NCBI GenBank assembly: GCA_934454585.1
Contig: CAKSFP010000005.1
Location: forward strand, 62,001 to 126,000
DNA length: 64,000 nt
Direction of reading: 5' to 3'
Source of the DNA: an uncultured Clostridia bacterium
GTDB taxonomy: Bacteria; Bacillota; Clostridia; UMGS1810
This document shows positions 18,606-27,522 of the stretch, piece after piece. The notes under the pieces were generated by a model. It did no database searches. It saw nothing but the letters and a program-made list of their open reading frames with translations, and was not told the origin of the DNA. The translations under genes were made by a program, and so were the position numbers. How positions within the stretch are numbered: position 1 is the stretch's first letter; every line of letters starts with the position of its first letter.

Positions 18606-19940
18606 ATGAGAAAACCAACATTTGCAATAGTGGGCCGCCCGAATGTGGGCAAATCCACTCTGTTTAACAAAATAATCGGTGAGAGGATATCCATAGTTGA
18701 AGATACTCCCGGCGTGACGCGCGACCGCATATATGCCGAGGGCGAATGGCTCACCCGCAAATTCATCCTCATAGACACCGGCGGCATAGAACCGGCGAAC
18801 GATGATATCATCCTGGAGCAGATGCGCCGCCAGGCACAGATAGCCGTTGACATGGCAGATGCAATAATATTCATGGTGGATGTCAAGTCGGGTCTTACTT
18901 CGGCAGACAAAGATGTTGCCGCCATGCTCATGCGTTCGGGCAAACCTATAGTGCTTGTGTGCAACAAGGTGGATAATGTCGGCGATGTGCCCATGGAGTT
19001 TTATGAATTTTACAACCTTGGGTTGGACGAACCCATAGCTGTGTCGTCTGTACACGGTCTCGGCACGGGCGATTTGCTTGACAAACTTTTTGAATATGTA
19101 GACTGGGATGACGACGGTGAGGCAGATGACGACTCCATAAAGGTTGCCGTAATCGGCAAGCCGAATGTTGGCAAATCTTCGCTGATAAATAGGATTTTGG
19201 GCGAGAACCGTGTTATCGTCAGCAACATTGCCGGAACAACCAGGGACGCCATAGATACGGAATATGAGCGTGACGGACAGAAGTACACATTTATAGACAC
19301 AGCCGGAATGAGAAAAAAGGGCAAGATAGACGAAAACATAGAGCGATACAGCGTGGTGCGCTCTCTTTCGGCGGTAGATAGGAGCGATGTTGTGCTCATT
19401 CTGATTGATGCCGAGGAGGGAGTGACGGAACAGGATACCAAGATTGCCGGTTATGCCCATGAACAAGGCAAGGCGAGCATTATAGTCGTGAATAAGTGGG
19501 ACCTTGTCGAAAAGGACTCCAACACCATGGCAAAATTCCGTGCCGATGTTGAAAAAGGTCTTGCGTATATGACATATGCTCCGGTGGCGTTTACTTCGGC
19601 ACTCACGGGCGCGCGCATAGGCAAGCTGTTTGACCTTATCAAATATGTGAATATGCAGCATGCTATGCGCATATCGACGGGTGTGCTCAACGACATACTC
19701 AACGAGGCAGTATCGAAAGTTCAGCCACCGTCGGACAAGGGCAGACGCCTCAAGATTATGTACATCACCCAGGCGAGCACGAAGCCGCCGACATTTGTGC
19801 TTTTTGTCAATGACAAGGAGCTTGCGCATTATTCATATGTGCGCTATATAGAAAATCAGATTCGTTCGTCGTTCGGACTGGAGGGAACGCCGATAAGGTT
19901 TATCATCCGTCAACGCGGCGAGGATAAGGGAACAAAATAG
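18606..19940 (+). CDS. der: Ribosome biogenesis GTPase Der (EngA)
   Basis: Der has two tandem G domains and a KH-like C-terminal domain and is needed for 50S assembly. The first G domain shows GRPNVGKSTLFN (residues about 9-20), DTPGVTRDR, DTGG and NKVD. The second shows GKPNVGKSSLINRI (about residue 185), GTTRDAID, DTAGMRKKGK and NKWD. The KH-like end is PPTFVLFVNDKEL, then SYVRYIENQIRSSFGLEGTPIRFIIRQR. Length 444 aa is normal. A repeat element follows, then plsY, the usual der-plsY-gpsA order. Confidence 0.98.
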   Translation: MRKPTFAIVGRPNVGKSTLFNKIIGERISIVEDTPGVTRDRIYAEGEWLTRKFILIDTGGIEPANDDIILEQMRRQAQIAVDMADAIIFMVDVKSGLTSADKDVAAMLMRSGKPIVLVCNKVDNVGDVPMEFYEFYNLGLDEPIAVSSVHGLGTGDLLDKLFEYVDWDDDGEADDDSIKVAVIGKPNVGKSSLINRILGENRVIVSNIAGTTRDAIDTEYERDGQKYTFIDTAGMRKKGKIDENIERYSVVRSLSAVDRSDVVLILIDAEEGVTEQDTKIAGYAHEQGKASIIVVNKWDLVEKDSNTMAKFRADVEKGLAYMTYAPVAFTSALTGARIGKLFDLIKYVNMQHAMRISTGVLNDILNEAVSKVQPPSDKGRRLKIMYITQASTKPPTFVLFVNDKELAHYSYVRYIENQIRSSFGLEGTPIRFIIRQRGEDKGTK

Positions 19941-19996
19941 GAGATTATTGATAAACAGTGAATCGGATTGGCTGTGTATCTTTATTTTGTGCCGTC

Positions 19997-20184
19997 TGTG
20001 TATGTGTTTTTTATTCTTGCCGCCTGCGTCGAAACAAGCGGTGCATCGTGCGTTGCAAATCAAGGAGATTTACAACTTACTCGCTCTGCTGTTTCTCCTT
20101 TTTCCCAAAAAGGCACGCTATGCTACCACCTTTTTGGGAACCCTGCGCTGAACTCGTCGTCTGAGAATAAAAAACACATACACA
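19997..20184 (+). repeat. Palindromic intergenic element R6 (long form)
   Basis: Arms TGTGTATGTGTTTTTTATTC (19997-20019) and the complementary GAATAAAAAACACATACACA (20163-20184). The interior is nearly identical to R1 (GCGCATCG-like segment, CCAAAAAGG...CCTTTTTGG hairpin, CTGAACTCGTCG). Weakly conserved outer flanks extend to about 19968. It occupies the 317-base gap between der and plsY, which otherwise holds only the plsY ribosome binding site. No gene is called. Confidence 0.9.
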
Positions 20185-20257
20185 TCCTTTGACGAAATAT
20201 TTTTCTGTGCACAGCTTCGCAGAATAATATAAATAATCACGAATCGGAGGGGTAACC

Positions 20258-20881
20258 ATGTTAAGTATCATTTTGTTCAGCTCAGCAATCGCATATCTGC
20301 TCGGCAGCATCAACACATCCATAATCGTGTCGAAAATAGCCGGCAAATCGGACATCCGCAACTTCGGCAGCGGTAACGCAGGCGCCACAAACACTTTGCG
20401 TGTGCTCGGCAAGGGAGCGGCAATTGCCGTCGTTATCGGAGATGCCTTGAAGGGTATTCTTGCTGTGCTCATCGCACGGTTGGCGTTTGATTTTTTCTCC
20501 GTCAGCGGCGATGTGCGCATACCGCAGTATTATGCCGCGCTCTTTGCGGTTGTGGGGCACATTTTCCCCATATACTTCGGTTTCCGCGGCGGCAAGGGAA
20601 TAATGACAAGCATTGCCGTCATATTTATGCTTGACTGGGAAATCGGCGTCATTTTGCTGCTCATCTTTGCGGCAATATTCGTTACCACACGCTATGTTTC
20701 CCTCGGTTCGTGTATATCCGCGGTTATGTTTCCGTTGCTTGTGTATATGTTCCACAGGGGCGACAGCGTGTTCATCGCAGTGTCGTGCCTCATAGCGGCG
20801 CTCGCTGTTTTCAAGCACAGGGAGAACATTCGCCGCCTGGCGACAGGTACGGAATCAAAAACATATTTCGGCAGAAAATAG
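20258..20881 (+). CDS. plsY: Glycerol-3-phosphate acyltransferase PlsY
   Basis: PlsY is an integral membrane enzyme that transfers acyl from acyl phosphate to glycerol-3-phosphate, the first step of phospholipid synthesis in Gram-positives. The 207-aa protein has about five to seven hydrophobic helices and the three family motifs: SAIAYLLGSINTS near the N-terminus, FGSGNAGATNTLR (about residue 45), and FRGGKGIMT (about residue 108). The ATG follows GGAGGGG. gpsA starts 10 bases downstream, supplying the glycerol-3-phosphate substrate. Confidence 0.97.
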   Translation: MLSIILFSSAIAYLLGSINTSIIVSKIAGKSDIRNFGSGNAGATNTLRVLGKGAAIAVVIGDALKGILAVLIARLAFDFFSVSGDVRIPQYYAALFAVVGHIFPIYFGFRGGKGIMTSIAVIFMLDWEIGVILLLIFAAIFVTTRYVSLGSCISAVMFPLLVYMFHRGDSVFIAVSCLIAALAVFKHRENIRRLATGTESKTYFGRK

Positions 20882-20891
20882 AGGTATCGTT

Positions 20892-21893
20892 ATGTCTGAC
20901 ACTAAAACAATATCGGTCATAGGTTCGGGCAGCTGGGGCACTGCGGCGGCGGTGCTGCTGCGAAAAAACGGTCACAGGGTGCGCCTGTGGTCGCGCAGTG
21001 AGAGCAAGAACGCACTCCTTGCGCAGAATCTGGAGAACCGTGAATATTTGCCCGGAGTCAAGCTTGACCCCGAGATGGAATTTACCGCCGACATATCTTG
21101 CGTTGCCGATTCGGATGCGGTTGTGCTCGTCACACCTTCTGCGGCGGTGCGCGCAACTGCGCAGTCTCTTGCACCGTATCTTGCGGACGGCACCGTGGTT
21201 GTAATATTGTCAAAAGGCATAGAGAAAGGCACTCACAAGATAATGAGCGATGTTGTCGCCGAAGAATGCCCCGGGGCTCGCGTAGCTGTCATGTCGGGCC
21301 CGTCGCATGCCGAGGAGGCATCGCGCGGCGTGCCCACATGCAATGTTGCCGCGTCTGATTGCCCCGACACTGCGCGCGCGGTTCAGGATATGTTCATGAG
21401 CGACACATTCCGCGTGTACACAAGCAATGATATGCTCGGCGTGGAACTGGGCGGCTCGGTCAAAAATGTGATTGCGCTGTGCGCCGGCATCATAGACGGC
21501 ATAGGTTTCGGCGACAACACCAAGGCGGCACTTATGACGCGCGGCATAAGAGAGATTTCGCGCCTCGGTGTTGCCATGGGAGCGAAGCCGGACACATTCT
21601 GGGGTTTGAGCGGCATAGGCGATCTTATTGTCACCTGCACCAGTATGCACAGCCGCAACAGGCGCGCCGGAATACTGCTCGGTAAGGGCAAGTCACTTGA
21701 TGAGACCCTCTCTGAGGTGCATATGGTGGTGGAGGGCATAAGTTGTGCGGCGTCCGTCTACGAATTGGCTAAGATAAAAAATGTGGATATGCCTATAGTT
21801 GGTGCGGCATATGATGTAATCTACAACGGCACAAATCCTCGTGATGCGGTCATGTCGCTCATGGTTCGCACAAAAAAAGATGAAATTATTTGA
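20892..21893 (+). CDS. gpsA: Glycerol-3-phosphate dehydrogenase [NAD(P)+]
   Basis: GpsA reduces dihydroxyacetone phosphate to sn-glycerol-3-phosphate for lipid synthesis. The protein (333 aa) carries the dinucleotide-binding GSGSWGTAAAVLL, LSKGIEKGTHKIMSDV, SGPSHAEEASRGVPT, the catalytic region GGSVKNVIALCAGIIDGIGFGDNTKAALMTRG, and GIGDLIVTCTSMHSRNRRAG. It is cotranscribed with plsY. No hairpin terminator is visible before the pgi promoter. Confidence 0.97.
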   Translation: MSDTKTISVIGSGSWGTAAAVLLRKNGHRVRLWSRSESKNALLAQNLENREYLPGVKLDPEMEFTADISCVADSDAVVLVTPSAAVRATAQSLAPYLADGTVVVILSKGIEKGTHKIMSDVVAEECPGARVAVMSGPSHAEEASRGVPTCNVAASDCPDTARAVQDMFMSDTFRVYTSNDMLGVELGGSVKNVIALCAGIIDGIGFGDNTKAALMTRGIREISRLGVAMGAKPDTFWGLSGIGDLIVTCTSMHSRNRRAGILLGKGKSLDETLSEVHMVVEGISCAASVYELAKIKNVDMPIVGAAYDVIYNGTNPRDAVMSLMVRTKKDEII

Positions 21894-21914
21894 AATATAT
21901 ATAAAAATTACATA

Positions 21915-21943
21915 TTGAAAAATATACGCTAAGGTGATATAAT
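21915..21943 (+). promoter_or_regulatory. Sigma-A promoter of pgi
   Basis: TTGAAA at 21915-21920, a 17-base spacer, TATAAT at 21938-21943; the pgi ATG is 42 bases downstream of the -10. Confidence 0.82.
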
Positions 21944-21984
21944 AACTTTGTTAAATAATTTAATTAAGAAAGAGGTAACAATAT

Positions 21985-23316
21985 ATGTTGAGTCTCGATT
22001 GTTCCAAAGTGCAAAAATTTGTTTCAGCCGAAGAAATGGACAACATGGAGAAAATCACTTCGCTTGCCGCGGATATTCTTGAAAGCGGCAGCGGTGCCGG
22101 CAACGATTTTCTCGGTTGGGTCGATCTTCCGGTGAATTATGATAAAGAAGAATTTGCAAGAATAAAAAAAGCGGCAGACAAAATCCGCTCCGATTCTCAG
22201 GTGCTTGTGGTTGTTGGTATCGGTGGTTCGTACCTCGGTGCAAAGGCAGCTACTTCCATGCTGCGCAACAGCTTTGCCGATTTCGGTGCAACGGGCGGCA
22301 ACCCAACAATCATCTATGCCGGCAACAGCATTAGCTCAACTTACCTTGCGGACCTTACCGAGTTCCTCAAGGACAAGGATTTCAGCATAAACATCATTTC
22401 AAAATCGGGCACGACTACCGAGCCGGCTCTCGCATTCCGTATTCTGCGCAATATGCTTATCGAGAAATACGGCGCGGCGGAGGCTGTCGGCAGAATATAT
22501 GCTACAACTGACAAGCACAAAGGTGCACTCAAAAACTTTGCCGACAAAGAGGGATACGAGACATTTGTTGTGCCGGACGATGTCGGCGGCAGATTTTCCG
22601 TGCTCACGGCAGTCGGACTTCTTCCGATTGCAGCGTCAGGCATAGATATTGACTCCATGATGCAGGGCGCAGCAGACGCAAGACAGACTTATTCAAAACC
22701 CTATGCGGAGAACGACTGCTACAAATATGCCGCACTGCGCAACATACTTGCGCGCAAGGGCAAAGCGGTGGAATTCCTTGTAAACTACGAACCCTGCCTG
22801 ACATATTTCTCCGAGTGGTGGAAACAGCTCTTTGGTGAGAGTGAGGGCAAGGACAACAGGGGAATACTCCCGGCGTCGGTCAACTTCTCGGCAGATCTCC
22901 ACTCCATGGGTCAGTATATCCAGAGCGGAGCGAGAATCATGTTTGAGACCGTGCTTAATGTGGAAAAACCGAATAAAGATGTCACCATTCCCACAGACAG
23001 CGAGAATGTGGACGGACTCAACTTCCTTGCCGGCAAGACTGTCGACTATGTCAATCATAAGGCGTTCCAGGGAACTCTGCTTGCACATACCGACGGAGAG
23101 GTGCCAAACATCGTGATAAATGTTCCGGAGATAAGTCCGTATTATTTCGGTTACATGGTTTATTTCTTCGAGAAGGCTTGCGCAGTCAGCGGATATATCC
23201 TGGGGGTTAATCCGTTTAACCAACCCGGTGTCGAGTCGTACAAGAAGAATATGTTTGCCTTGCTTAATAAGCCCGGATATGAGGATATGAAGGCAGAGCT
23301 TGAAGCTCGTCTGTAA
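21985..23316 (+). CDS. pgi: Glucose-6-phosphate isomerase
   Basis: Pgi interconverts glucose-6-phosphate and fructose-6-phosphate in glycolysis. The 443-aa length matches the shorter Firmicutes/Thermotoga-type enzyme. Motifs: VGIGGSYLGAKAA (about residue 76), NIISKSGTTTEPALAFR, VGGRFSVLTAVGLLPIAASG (about residue 208) and the C-terminal GVNPFNQPGVESYKKNM. The start has AAAGAGGT upstream. It has its own promoter and a strong terminator, so it is a single-gene unit. Confidence 0.98.
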   Translation: MLSLDCSKVQKFVSAEEMDNMEKITSLAADILESGSGAGNDFLGWVDLPVNYDKEEFARIKKAADKIRSDSQVLVVVGIGGSYLGAKAATSMLRNSFADFGATGGNPTIIYAGNSISSTYLADLTEFLKDKDFSINIISKSGTTTEPALAFRILRNMLIEKYGAAEAVGRIYATTDKHKGALKNFADKEGYETFVVPDDVGGRFSVLTAVGLLPIAASGIDIDSMMQGAADARQTYSKPYAENDCYKYAALRNILARKGKAVEFLVNYEPCLTYFSEWWKQLFGESEGKDNRGILPASVNFSADLHSMGQYIQSGARIMFETVLNVEKPNKDVTIPTDSENVDGLNFLAGKTVDYVNHKAFQGTLLAHTDGEVPNIVINVPEISPYYFGYMVYFFEKACAVSGYILGVNPFNQPGVESYKKNMFALLNKPGYEDMKAELEARL

Positions 23317-23324
23317 GATAAATA

Positions 23325-23364
23325 CAAAATAACCTGTCGCATACGCGGCGGGTTATTTTGTTTG
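23325..23364 (+). terminator. Rho-independent terminator after pgi
   Basis: Stem CAAAATAACC...GGTTATTTTG with a GCGG-rich top, followed by TTTG. It lies just downstream of the pgi stop. Confidence 0.9.
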
Positions 23365-23414
23365 TCAGGCAAACAGTGATCGAAGATGATAATTGCAAAT
23401 TTGTGAATCGACTC

Positions 23415-23498
23415 GGTGACATATATTTTATTTTGGCTCGCTCGGACAGCTGTGCGGTAGCGCAGAACTTGCTCACACAAAATAAAATATATGTCACC
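23415..23498 (+). repeat. Palindromic intergenic element R3 (compact form)
   Basis: Two perfect 21-base inverted arms (23415-23435, starting GGTGACATATATTTTA, and 23478-23498) flank a 42-base loop, GCTCGCTCGGACAGCTGTGC and onward. Conserved flanks: TGAATCGACTC on the left and CTCGCCTTTGAG on the right, the latter also seen at 31465 and 44660. It is the cleanest copy of the family, and lies in the pgi to phosphate-symporter gap after the pgi terminator. Confidence 0.93.
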
Positions 23499-23571
23499 TC
23501 GCCTTTGAGTTGACTGCGGTTAAGAAATTACAAAAAAATTCACGAATTTATGAGTTTTCTTTCAAAACATC

Positions 23572-23601
23572 TTGTAAAATGGGGTCAACATGGTATATAA
23601 T
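23572..23601 (+). promoter_or_regulatory. Promoter of the Na/phosphate symporter gene
   Basis: TTGTAA at 23572-23577, an 18-base spacer, TATAAT at 23596-23601. The leader to the ATG is about 90 bases. Confidence 0.72.
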
Positions 23602-23698
23602 AAATATGTATGGGCAAATCTGCAGCACAAAACAAATTTGCGGCACATCATACTCATAATTGCAGTAAATAAACAACTCGACAATAGGGGGATACATA

Positions 23699-25450
23699 AT
23701 GGACTTTTTTGCGGTTTTGACACTCATCGGCGGACTCGCCATGTTTCTGTACGGAATGGATGTCATGGGGGATCACCTAAAGAAGCTTGCCGGCGGCAAA
23801 CTTGAGATGTTTCTTGCCAAGCTTACTTCCAACAGATTCAAGGGATTTTTGCTCGGACTTTTTGTCACGGCAATCATTCAGTCGTCGTCGGCAACGACGG
23901 TAATGCTTGTGGGTTTTGTTAACTCGGGGCTCATGCGCCTGGGGCAGACCATAAGCATAATTCTCGGTGCAGACATAGGCACAACTGTCACGGCGTGGCT
24001 GCTCAGCCTCGGAGGCATAAGCGGCGACAGCTTTTGGATAAAGATCTTCAAGCCTACATCGTTCACACCTGTGCTTGCAGCAGTCGGAGTTGTTATGATA
24101 ATGTCTTGCAAAAGAGACAAACATAAGGATATCGCATCCATACTCATCGGATTTGCAGTGCTCATGTTCGGAATGGATACCATGAGTAACGCCATGAGCG
24201 GACTTAAGGACAGCGAGACATTTGCAAGATTTCTCGTCATGTTCTCCAACCCGGTAATGGGCATAATCGCCGGTGCACTTTTCACGGCAATTATCCAGTC
24301 ATCATCGGCGTCTGTCGGTATTCTGCAGGCGCTATCGCTTACAGTTGCCATTCCGTATTCCACGGCAATACCGATTATACTCGGTCAGAACATCGGCACA
24401 ACCATAACGCCCATTCTTTCGTCAATCACCGGAAACACGGATTCCAAGCGAGTTGCGATGGCTTGTTTATACATAAAGGTCATCGGTGTAATAGTAATCG
24501 GTGTGCTCTTTTATGTGCTCCATATGTTTGTGTCATTTGATTTTATGGACAACAGCATTTCGATTATGACAATAGCATGTGTGCATACATTGTTTAATGT
24601 GTTGCTGACCATAATCGTCATGCCTTGCTGCAACCTTATCGAAAAACTGACAATAATGACCATCAGAGGAAAAGAAAGACCCGAGAACGACATTTTTGCT
24701 GCGTTGGACGACAGATTTCTTGAAATGCCGTCATTTGCTGTTGAAAAATGCCGCAGTATGCTTTGCGACATGGCAAATATAGCAAAGAATTCACTTATTG
24801 CATCAACAGACATTCTGCGCAACTACGACTCCGACGGGATGCAGACAATATATGAAAAGGAGGATCTTGTTGATAAATATGAGGACAAGCTAAGCACATA
24901 CCTTGTAAAAATCGCCGGCAGCAATGTATCAGCCAACGACAGCAAGGAGATTACCGAGCTGCTCCATTGCATAGGTGACATAGAGAGAATATCCGATCAC
25001 TCGGTAAATATTTGTGATGTGGCAACGGAGATTCACGACAAAAAAATCATATTCGGCGAGAACGCAAGGCACGATATCAGTGTGATTTCGTCTGCGGTGC
25101 GCGATGTTCTCACCCTTACCACGGATGCACTCATTAATGATGACTTGAACAAAGCGACCATGGTAGAGCCGCTTGAACAGGTTATAGACAGACTCAAACA
25201 CAAAATAAAGAACAATCAGATAAAGCGCCTGAGAGACGGGGAGAGCACCGTCGAGATGGGATTCATCCTGTCCGACTTGCTCACAAACTATGAAAGGGTG
25301 GCGGACCACTGCTCAAACATTGCGGTCTGTCTGCTTGAAACTGCTAACGGCAGCTTTGATACGCACGAATATCTCAGCCATGTCAAGGAGAATGATGAGA
25401 ATAATTTCGGCAAGCTGTATGAGCAGTATAAGGCGAGATATACGCTGTAG
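23699..25450 (+). CDS. Na+/phosphate cotransporter (NptA/PhoU fusion)
   Basis: A 583-aa protein. The membrane half (about residues 1-320) has two inverted repeats with the QSSSA motifs IIQSSSATTVMLVGFVNSGLM and IIQSSSASVGILQALSL, typical of SLC34-like Na/Pi symporters. The C-terminal half (about 350-583) is PhoU-like: helical and acidic, with ELLHCIGDIERISDHSVNI and NYERVADHCSNIAVCLLE. This is the usual fusion in Clostridia. It likely imports phosphate, and ppk, which stores phosphate, lies 11 kb downstream. The ATG follows AGGGGG. Confidence 0.93.
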   Translation: MDFFAVLTLIGGLAMFLYGMDVMGDHLKKLAGGKLEMFLAKLTSNRFKGFLLGLFVTAIIQSSSATTVMLVGFVNSGLMRLGQTISIILGADIGTTVTAWLLSLGGISGDSFWIKIFKPTSFTPVLAAVGVVMIMSCKRDKHKDIASILIGFAVLMFGMDTMSNAMSGLKDSETFARFLVMFSNPVMGIIAGALFTAIIQSSSASVGILQALSLTVAIPYSTAIPIILGQNIGTTITPILSSITGNTDSKRVAMACLYIKVIGVIVIGVLFYVLHMFVSFDFMDNSISIMTIACVHTLFNVLLTIIVMPCCNLIEKLTIMTIRGKERPENDIFAALDDRFLEMPSFAVEKCRSMLCDMANIAKNSLIASTDILRNYDSDGMQTIYEKEDLVDKYEDKLSTYLVKIAGSNVSANDSKEITELLHCIGDIERISDHSVNICDVATEIHDKKIIFGENARHDISVISSAVRDVLTLTTDALINDDLNKATMVEPLEQVIDRLKHKIKNNQIKRLRDGESTVEMGFILSDLLTNYERVADHCSNIAVCLLETANGSFDTHEYLSHVKENDENNFGKLYEQYKARYTL

Positions 25451-25513
25451 GGAATGGCGGACTTTCAGGAGTGGTATGCATTATATTTTTGTGTACGCAC
25501 ATAGTTATATGTC

Positions 25514-25604
25514 GGCTGTGTATGTATTTTTTATTCTTGTCGCCTCGGACAGTAGTGCGGTAGCGCTGAACTCGTCGTCTAAGAATAAAAATACATACAC
25601 AGCC
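25514..25604 (+). repeat. Palindromic intergenic element R4 (compact form)
   Basis: Arms GGCTGTGTATGTATTTTTTA (25514-25538) and the complementary TAAAAATACATACACAGCC (25581-25604) pair with one bulged T. The loop is short (CGGACAGTAGTGCGGTAGCG then CTGAACTCGTCG), as in R3 and R5. It lies between the symporter stop and yqhQ, where no other terminator is visible. Confidence 0.92.
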
Positions 25605-25720
25605 TTCGGGACATTTTGTTGCACGCATATATATAACCGGTTTTCAAACAAATATAATGCCATGCCCAAGGAACTGCGCATGACTCTGCGGCAGTGTACA
25701 TTCAATTCGGAGGATAAAAC

Positions 25721-26677
25721 ATGGAAGAAAAGAACAATTCATATCACATGACCAGCATCGGCGGTCAGGCGGTGCTTGAGGGCGTCATGATGCGCGGACC
25801 CAAGGAGATTGCCACCGCTGTGCGAAAATCTACCGGGGAGATTGTTATAGACAAACAGCCGGTAAACTCATTTGTTGTCAATCATCATCTCGACAAAGTG
25901 CCGATTGTGCGTGGAGTGATAAGCTTTTTTGAATCGCTCATTGTCGGCGTCAAGTGCCTAATGTTCTCGGCAGATCAATATGATCTTGATGACGGAGAGA
26001 CATACGAACAGTCAAAATTCGAAAAATGGCTTGACGATAAATTCGGGGATAAGATAAAGGACATTGCCATATATTTTTCGGTGGTGGTTGCCCTTGCGTT
26101 CAGCGTGGTGCTCTTTATGCTGCTGCCGCATTTTCTCTCCAGTCTTGTCGGCAGATTCACTGATAACACACTTATACTCAACACTCTTGAGGGAGTCATA
26201 AAACTTGTAATATTCATGACATATATCATACTCATATCGCGCATGAAAGATATTCAGCGCGTGTTCGAATACCACGGTGCGGAGCACAAGAGTATCGCCT
26301 GCTATGAGAGCGGCGCGGAGCTGACCCCGGCAAATGCCGCAAAGTGCTCACGACTGCACCCGAGGTGCGGCACATCGTTTTTGCTCATAGTCATGATTGT
26401 GTCCATACTCATCTATGCATGTCTGCCGTGGAAAAACACTTCGTTCGGACTGCGTATTGTGTACAGACTTCTTCTGCTCCCGGTTGTTGCCGGAGTTTCA
26501 TATGAAATTCTCAAGTTCGCCGGCAGGAGCAAAAACAAATGTGTGAGAATCCTCACTATGCCGGGTCTGCTTTTGCAGAAATTCACCACGCGTGAGCCGG
26601 ACGAAAGTCAGCTTGAGGTTGCCATCGCATCGCTCAAGGCTGTGCTCACGGGCAACAAAGAGGATGATAAGTGGTGA
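25721..26677 (+). CDS. yqhQ: DUF1385 membrane protein (YqhQ family)
   Basis: A 318-aa membrane protein with the family start TSIGGQAVLEGVMMRGP and the conserved EYHGAEHKSIACYESG and CSRLHPRCGTSFLLIV motifs. Hydrophobic segments lie around residues 118-140, 165-180, 225-245 and 255-270. The role of the family is not well established. Its stop overlaps the start region of prmC, a common Firmicutes arrangement (yqhQ, then prmC, near prfA). Confidence 0.93.
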   Translation: MEEKNNSYHMTSIGGQAVLEGVMMRGPKEIATAVRKSTGEIVIDKQPVNSFVVNHHLDKVPIVRGVISFFESLIVGVKCLMFSADQYDLDDGETYEQSKFEKWLDDKFGDKIKDIAIYFSVVVALAFSVVLFMLLPHFLSSLVGRFTDNTLILNTLEGVIKLVIFMTYIILISRMKDIQRVFEYHGAEHKSIACYESGAELTPANAAKCSRLHPRCGTSFLLIVMIVSILIYACLPWKNTSFGLRIVYRLLLLPVVAGVSYEILKFAGRSKNKCVRILTMPGLLLQKFTTREPDESQLEVAIASLKAVLTGNKEDDKW

Positions 26678-27522
26678 TGACATATCGCGAAGCAATAGCC
26701 TACGGCATATCGGAGCTGAAAAAAGCCGGGATAGACTCCCCGACGGATGCGCGGATGCTGCTGTGCCACACAACGGGCAAAGACGAACTGTATGCGGCGG
26801 TGCATAGTGCCGAACCGCTCGGCGCGGATGCCGAGGAACGGTATAAATCATATATCGCACGGCGCGCCGCAAAGGAACCGGCGGCATATATCACGGGTCA
26901 CCGTGAGTTTATGGGGCTCGATTTTGCCGTGAATCCGTCGGTGCTTATTCCGCGGCCGGAGACGGAGTTTATTGTCGAATATTTGATTGACAACTTCTGC
27001 GACAGCGATGTGAGTATTGTTGATATATGCACCGGCAGCGGTGCAATAGCCGTGTCGGCGGCATATTATATAAAAAACTGCCGCGTGCTCGGTGTTGACA
27101 TAAGCAGCGGCGCGCTGGAGGTTGCCGCGCTCAATGCGAAAAGGCTCGGCGTGGCAGACAGAGTGAGGTTTGCCGAAACAGACGCTCTTTCGTTGTCGGA
27201 TTTCGGCGAAAAGTTTGACATAATCGTATCAAATCCGCCGTACATTCCCGATAAGGTTGTGGACACTTTGGATGCGGATGTGAAGGATTATGAACCCCGC
27301 ATAGCACTTTGCGGCGGTGATGACGGACTTAGGTTTTATCGCGCCATAACTGCGGCGGCGCCGAATATGCTGACCCACAGCGGGCTTATCATGTTCGAGG
27401 TCGGTTTTGACCAGGCGGACGCCGTGGCGGAGATTATGAAAAAAGATTTTCGAAACATAGGTTGCATCAAAGACCTTAGCGGAATAAAAAGAATAGTATA
27501 TGGATTGGGAGAAAACAAATGA
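26671..27522 (+). CDS. prmC: Peptide chain release factor N5-glutamine methyltransferase
   Basis: PrmC methylates the Gln of the GGQ motif of release factors. An N-terminal helical domain (ADARMLLCHTTGKDEL) is followed by an SAM-binding domain with VDICTGSGAIAVSAAY (about residue 112) and the catalytic IIVSNPPYIP (about residue 189). Start choice is ambiguous: GTG 26671 lies six bases after AGAGGA, whereas ATG 26677 would overlap the yqhQ stop. Length is 283 aa. prfA is not seen next to it. Its stop overlaps the ATG of the following deacetylase by four bases. Confidence 0.95.
   Translation: MVMTYREAIAYGISELKKAGIDSPTDARMLLCHTTGKDELYAAVHSAEPLGADAEERYKSYIARRAAKEPAAYITGHREFMGLDFAVNPSVLIPRPETEFIVEYLIDNFCDSDVSIVDICTGSGAIAVSAAYYIKNCRVLGVDISSGALEVAALNAKRLGVADRVRFAETDALSLSDFGEKFDIIVSNPPYIPDKVVDTLDADVKDYEPRIALCGGDDGLRFYRAITAAAPNMLTHSGLIMFEVGFDQADAVAEIMKKDFRNIGCIKDLSGIKRIVYGLGENK

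Noticed and set aside
18588..19829. 413-codon minus-strand open frame across der
   Set aside because: A shadow of der; the plus-strand frame has both G domains and the KH end.
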